Assembly (NCBI GenBank): GCA_000310025.1
Contig: FN648878.1
Location: 1 to 17,393, forward strand
Direction: 5' to 3'
Source: Ectocarpus siliculosus
Lineage: Eukaryota > Sar > Phaeophyceae > Ectocarpales > Ectocarpaceae
Length of the DNA: 17,393 nucleotides
The translations under genes were made by a program, and so were the position numbers. The notes under the pieces are model-generated. The model made no database searches, was not told the DNA's origin, and worked only from the letters and a program-made list of their open reading frames with translations. This document shows positions 16,969 to 17,393 of the stretch, piece after piece (position 1 is the first letter of the stretch; each line of letters begins with the position of its first letter).

Positions 16969-17393
16969 TACCAGCAACATGACGGCTTATTCCGCGGGGG
17001 GAGCAACAGCGGCATACAGAGAAGGGATGTCGGTAGCAGCGCCAGCGGCGTTGCAGATGGCAGGCCTAGAAGGCGTGGGGTATCGCTCGGCGGCGGTGGC
17101 GGCGGCGGCGGCGGCACCGGTGCTGGTGGCGGCGACGGCGGAATGCGGTCGGGTCTCTCCCGAAAGTTCGTGCGCAGCTTGATGCGCCACCTCAACATGC
17201 GGGCGGACTCCCGCCAGCGGGAGGAGCTCCGGTCCATGGTTGAGACGCTCAAGCACCGGAGCTCGGTGAGGGGGGTCGACATGAAGCAGGAGATCAAGCG
17301 CGAGGCCGTGTCGCTCCTCGGCCCGGAGCTCGCGCGCGAGGCCTTCGAGGCCTCGCTCTCGGAGACCCGCAGCGAGTTCCACCGCCAGCGCAG
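16051..17393 (+). CDS. Unrecognised acidic low-complexity protein with SUMO-interacting-type motif, 3'-partial
   Basis: The ATG at 16051 sits in a good context (A at -3, G at +4). The frame is open for 447 codons to the window end. Residues 80-84 read VVIDL and are followed at once by a Glu/Asp run (85-113), which is the classic form of a SUMO-interacting motif with its acidic flank. Poly-Ala runs (around 130-139 and 297-305), a Ser run (205-220), Gln-rich and Gly-rich stretches and a basic RPRRR patch (about 338-342) follow. From residue 365 the composition changes to a charged, probably helical segment (LSRKFVRSLMRHLNMRADSR onward) with few gaps, which looks like the start of a folded domain. 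I do not recognise the family. A nuclear or chromatin role is inference from the SIM and basic patch only. Confidence 0.8.
16294..16389 (+). repeat. GAG/GAC triplet tract encoding an acidic run
   Basis: Near-continuous GAG, GAC and GAT codons encode the acidic stretch after the VVIDL motif. The tract is likely to vary in length. Confidence 0.8.
16930..16965 (+). repeat. GCG triplet repeat encoding poly-Ala
   Basis: About 12 GCG/GCA codons in a row encode alanine. A similar run lies at 16430-16461. Confidence 0.85.

Overview
This window looks like nuclear DNA of an intron-rich, GC-rich eukaryote. A brown alga such as Ectocarpus, or a related stramenopile, fits best. The reasons are GT-AG introns of roughly 0.3-1.7 kb with long pyrimidine tracts, many dinucleotide and GC-rich triplet microsatellites, and proteins full of Ala, Gly, Ser and acidic runs. 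No sequence marker settles the species. There is no prokaryotic operon, CRISPR array, rRNA or convincing tRNA gene.

Region 1 (1-7617, + strand) holds a Pif1-family DNA helicase. Nine exons from the Walker A loop (from 1141) to the stop codon (7615-7617) join in frame to 453 visible residues. They carry the helicase motifs in order: GxAGTGKS, VDEIS, GDFFQ/LPPVS, the MLVKNL...NGSRG block, HKSQG and YVALSRV. The 5' end is not certain. Two weak candidate exons (904-958 and 1-162) fit by phase and sense, and a very strong G-quadruplex-type tract lies at 26-62.

Region 2 (7618-9979) is a spacer between two converging genes. It holds hairpins, a degenerate tandem duplication and A/T-rich stretches, and I see no convincing gene.

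Region 3 (9980-13465, - strand) holds a three-exon gene for a 436-residue protein. It has an N-terminal FYVE zinc finger with all eight cysteines in canonical spacing, a long low-complexity middle, and one C-terminal hydrophobic segment. This predicts a PI3P-type membrane reader that is also tail-anchored. Its 1.7-kb second intron contains one copy of a 75-bp dispersed repeat, a cluster of hairpins and an unexplained protein-like ORF.

Region 4 (13466-16050) is the spacer between two diverging genes. It contains CA repeats and the second, inverted copy of the 75-bp repeat.

Region 5 (16051 to the window end, + strand) is the 5' part of an unrecognised gene. It encodes an acidic, low-complexity N-terminus with a strong SUMO-interacting-type motif, followed by a helical, charged segment that runs off the window.

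The three genes show no evident shared pathway. They are independent nuclear genes arranged as a convergent pair and then a divergent pair.
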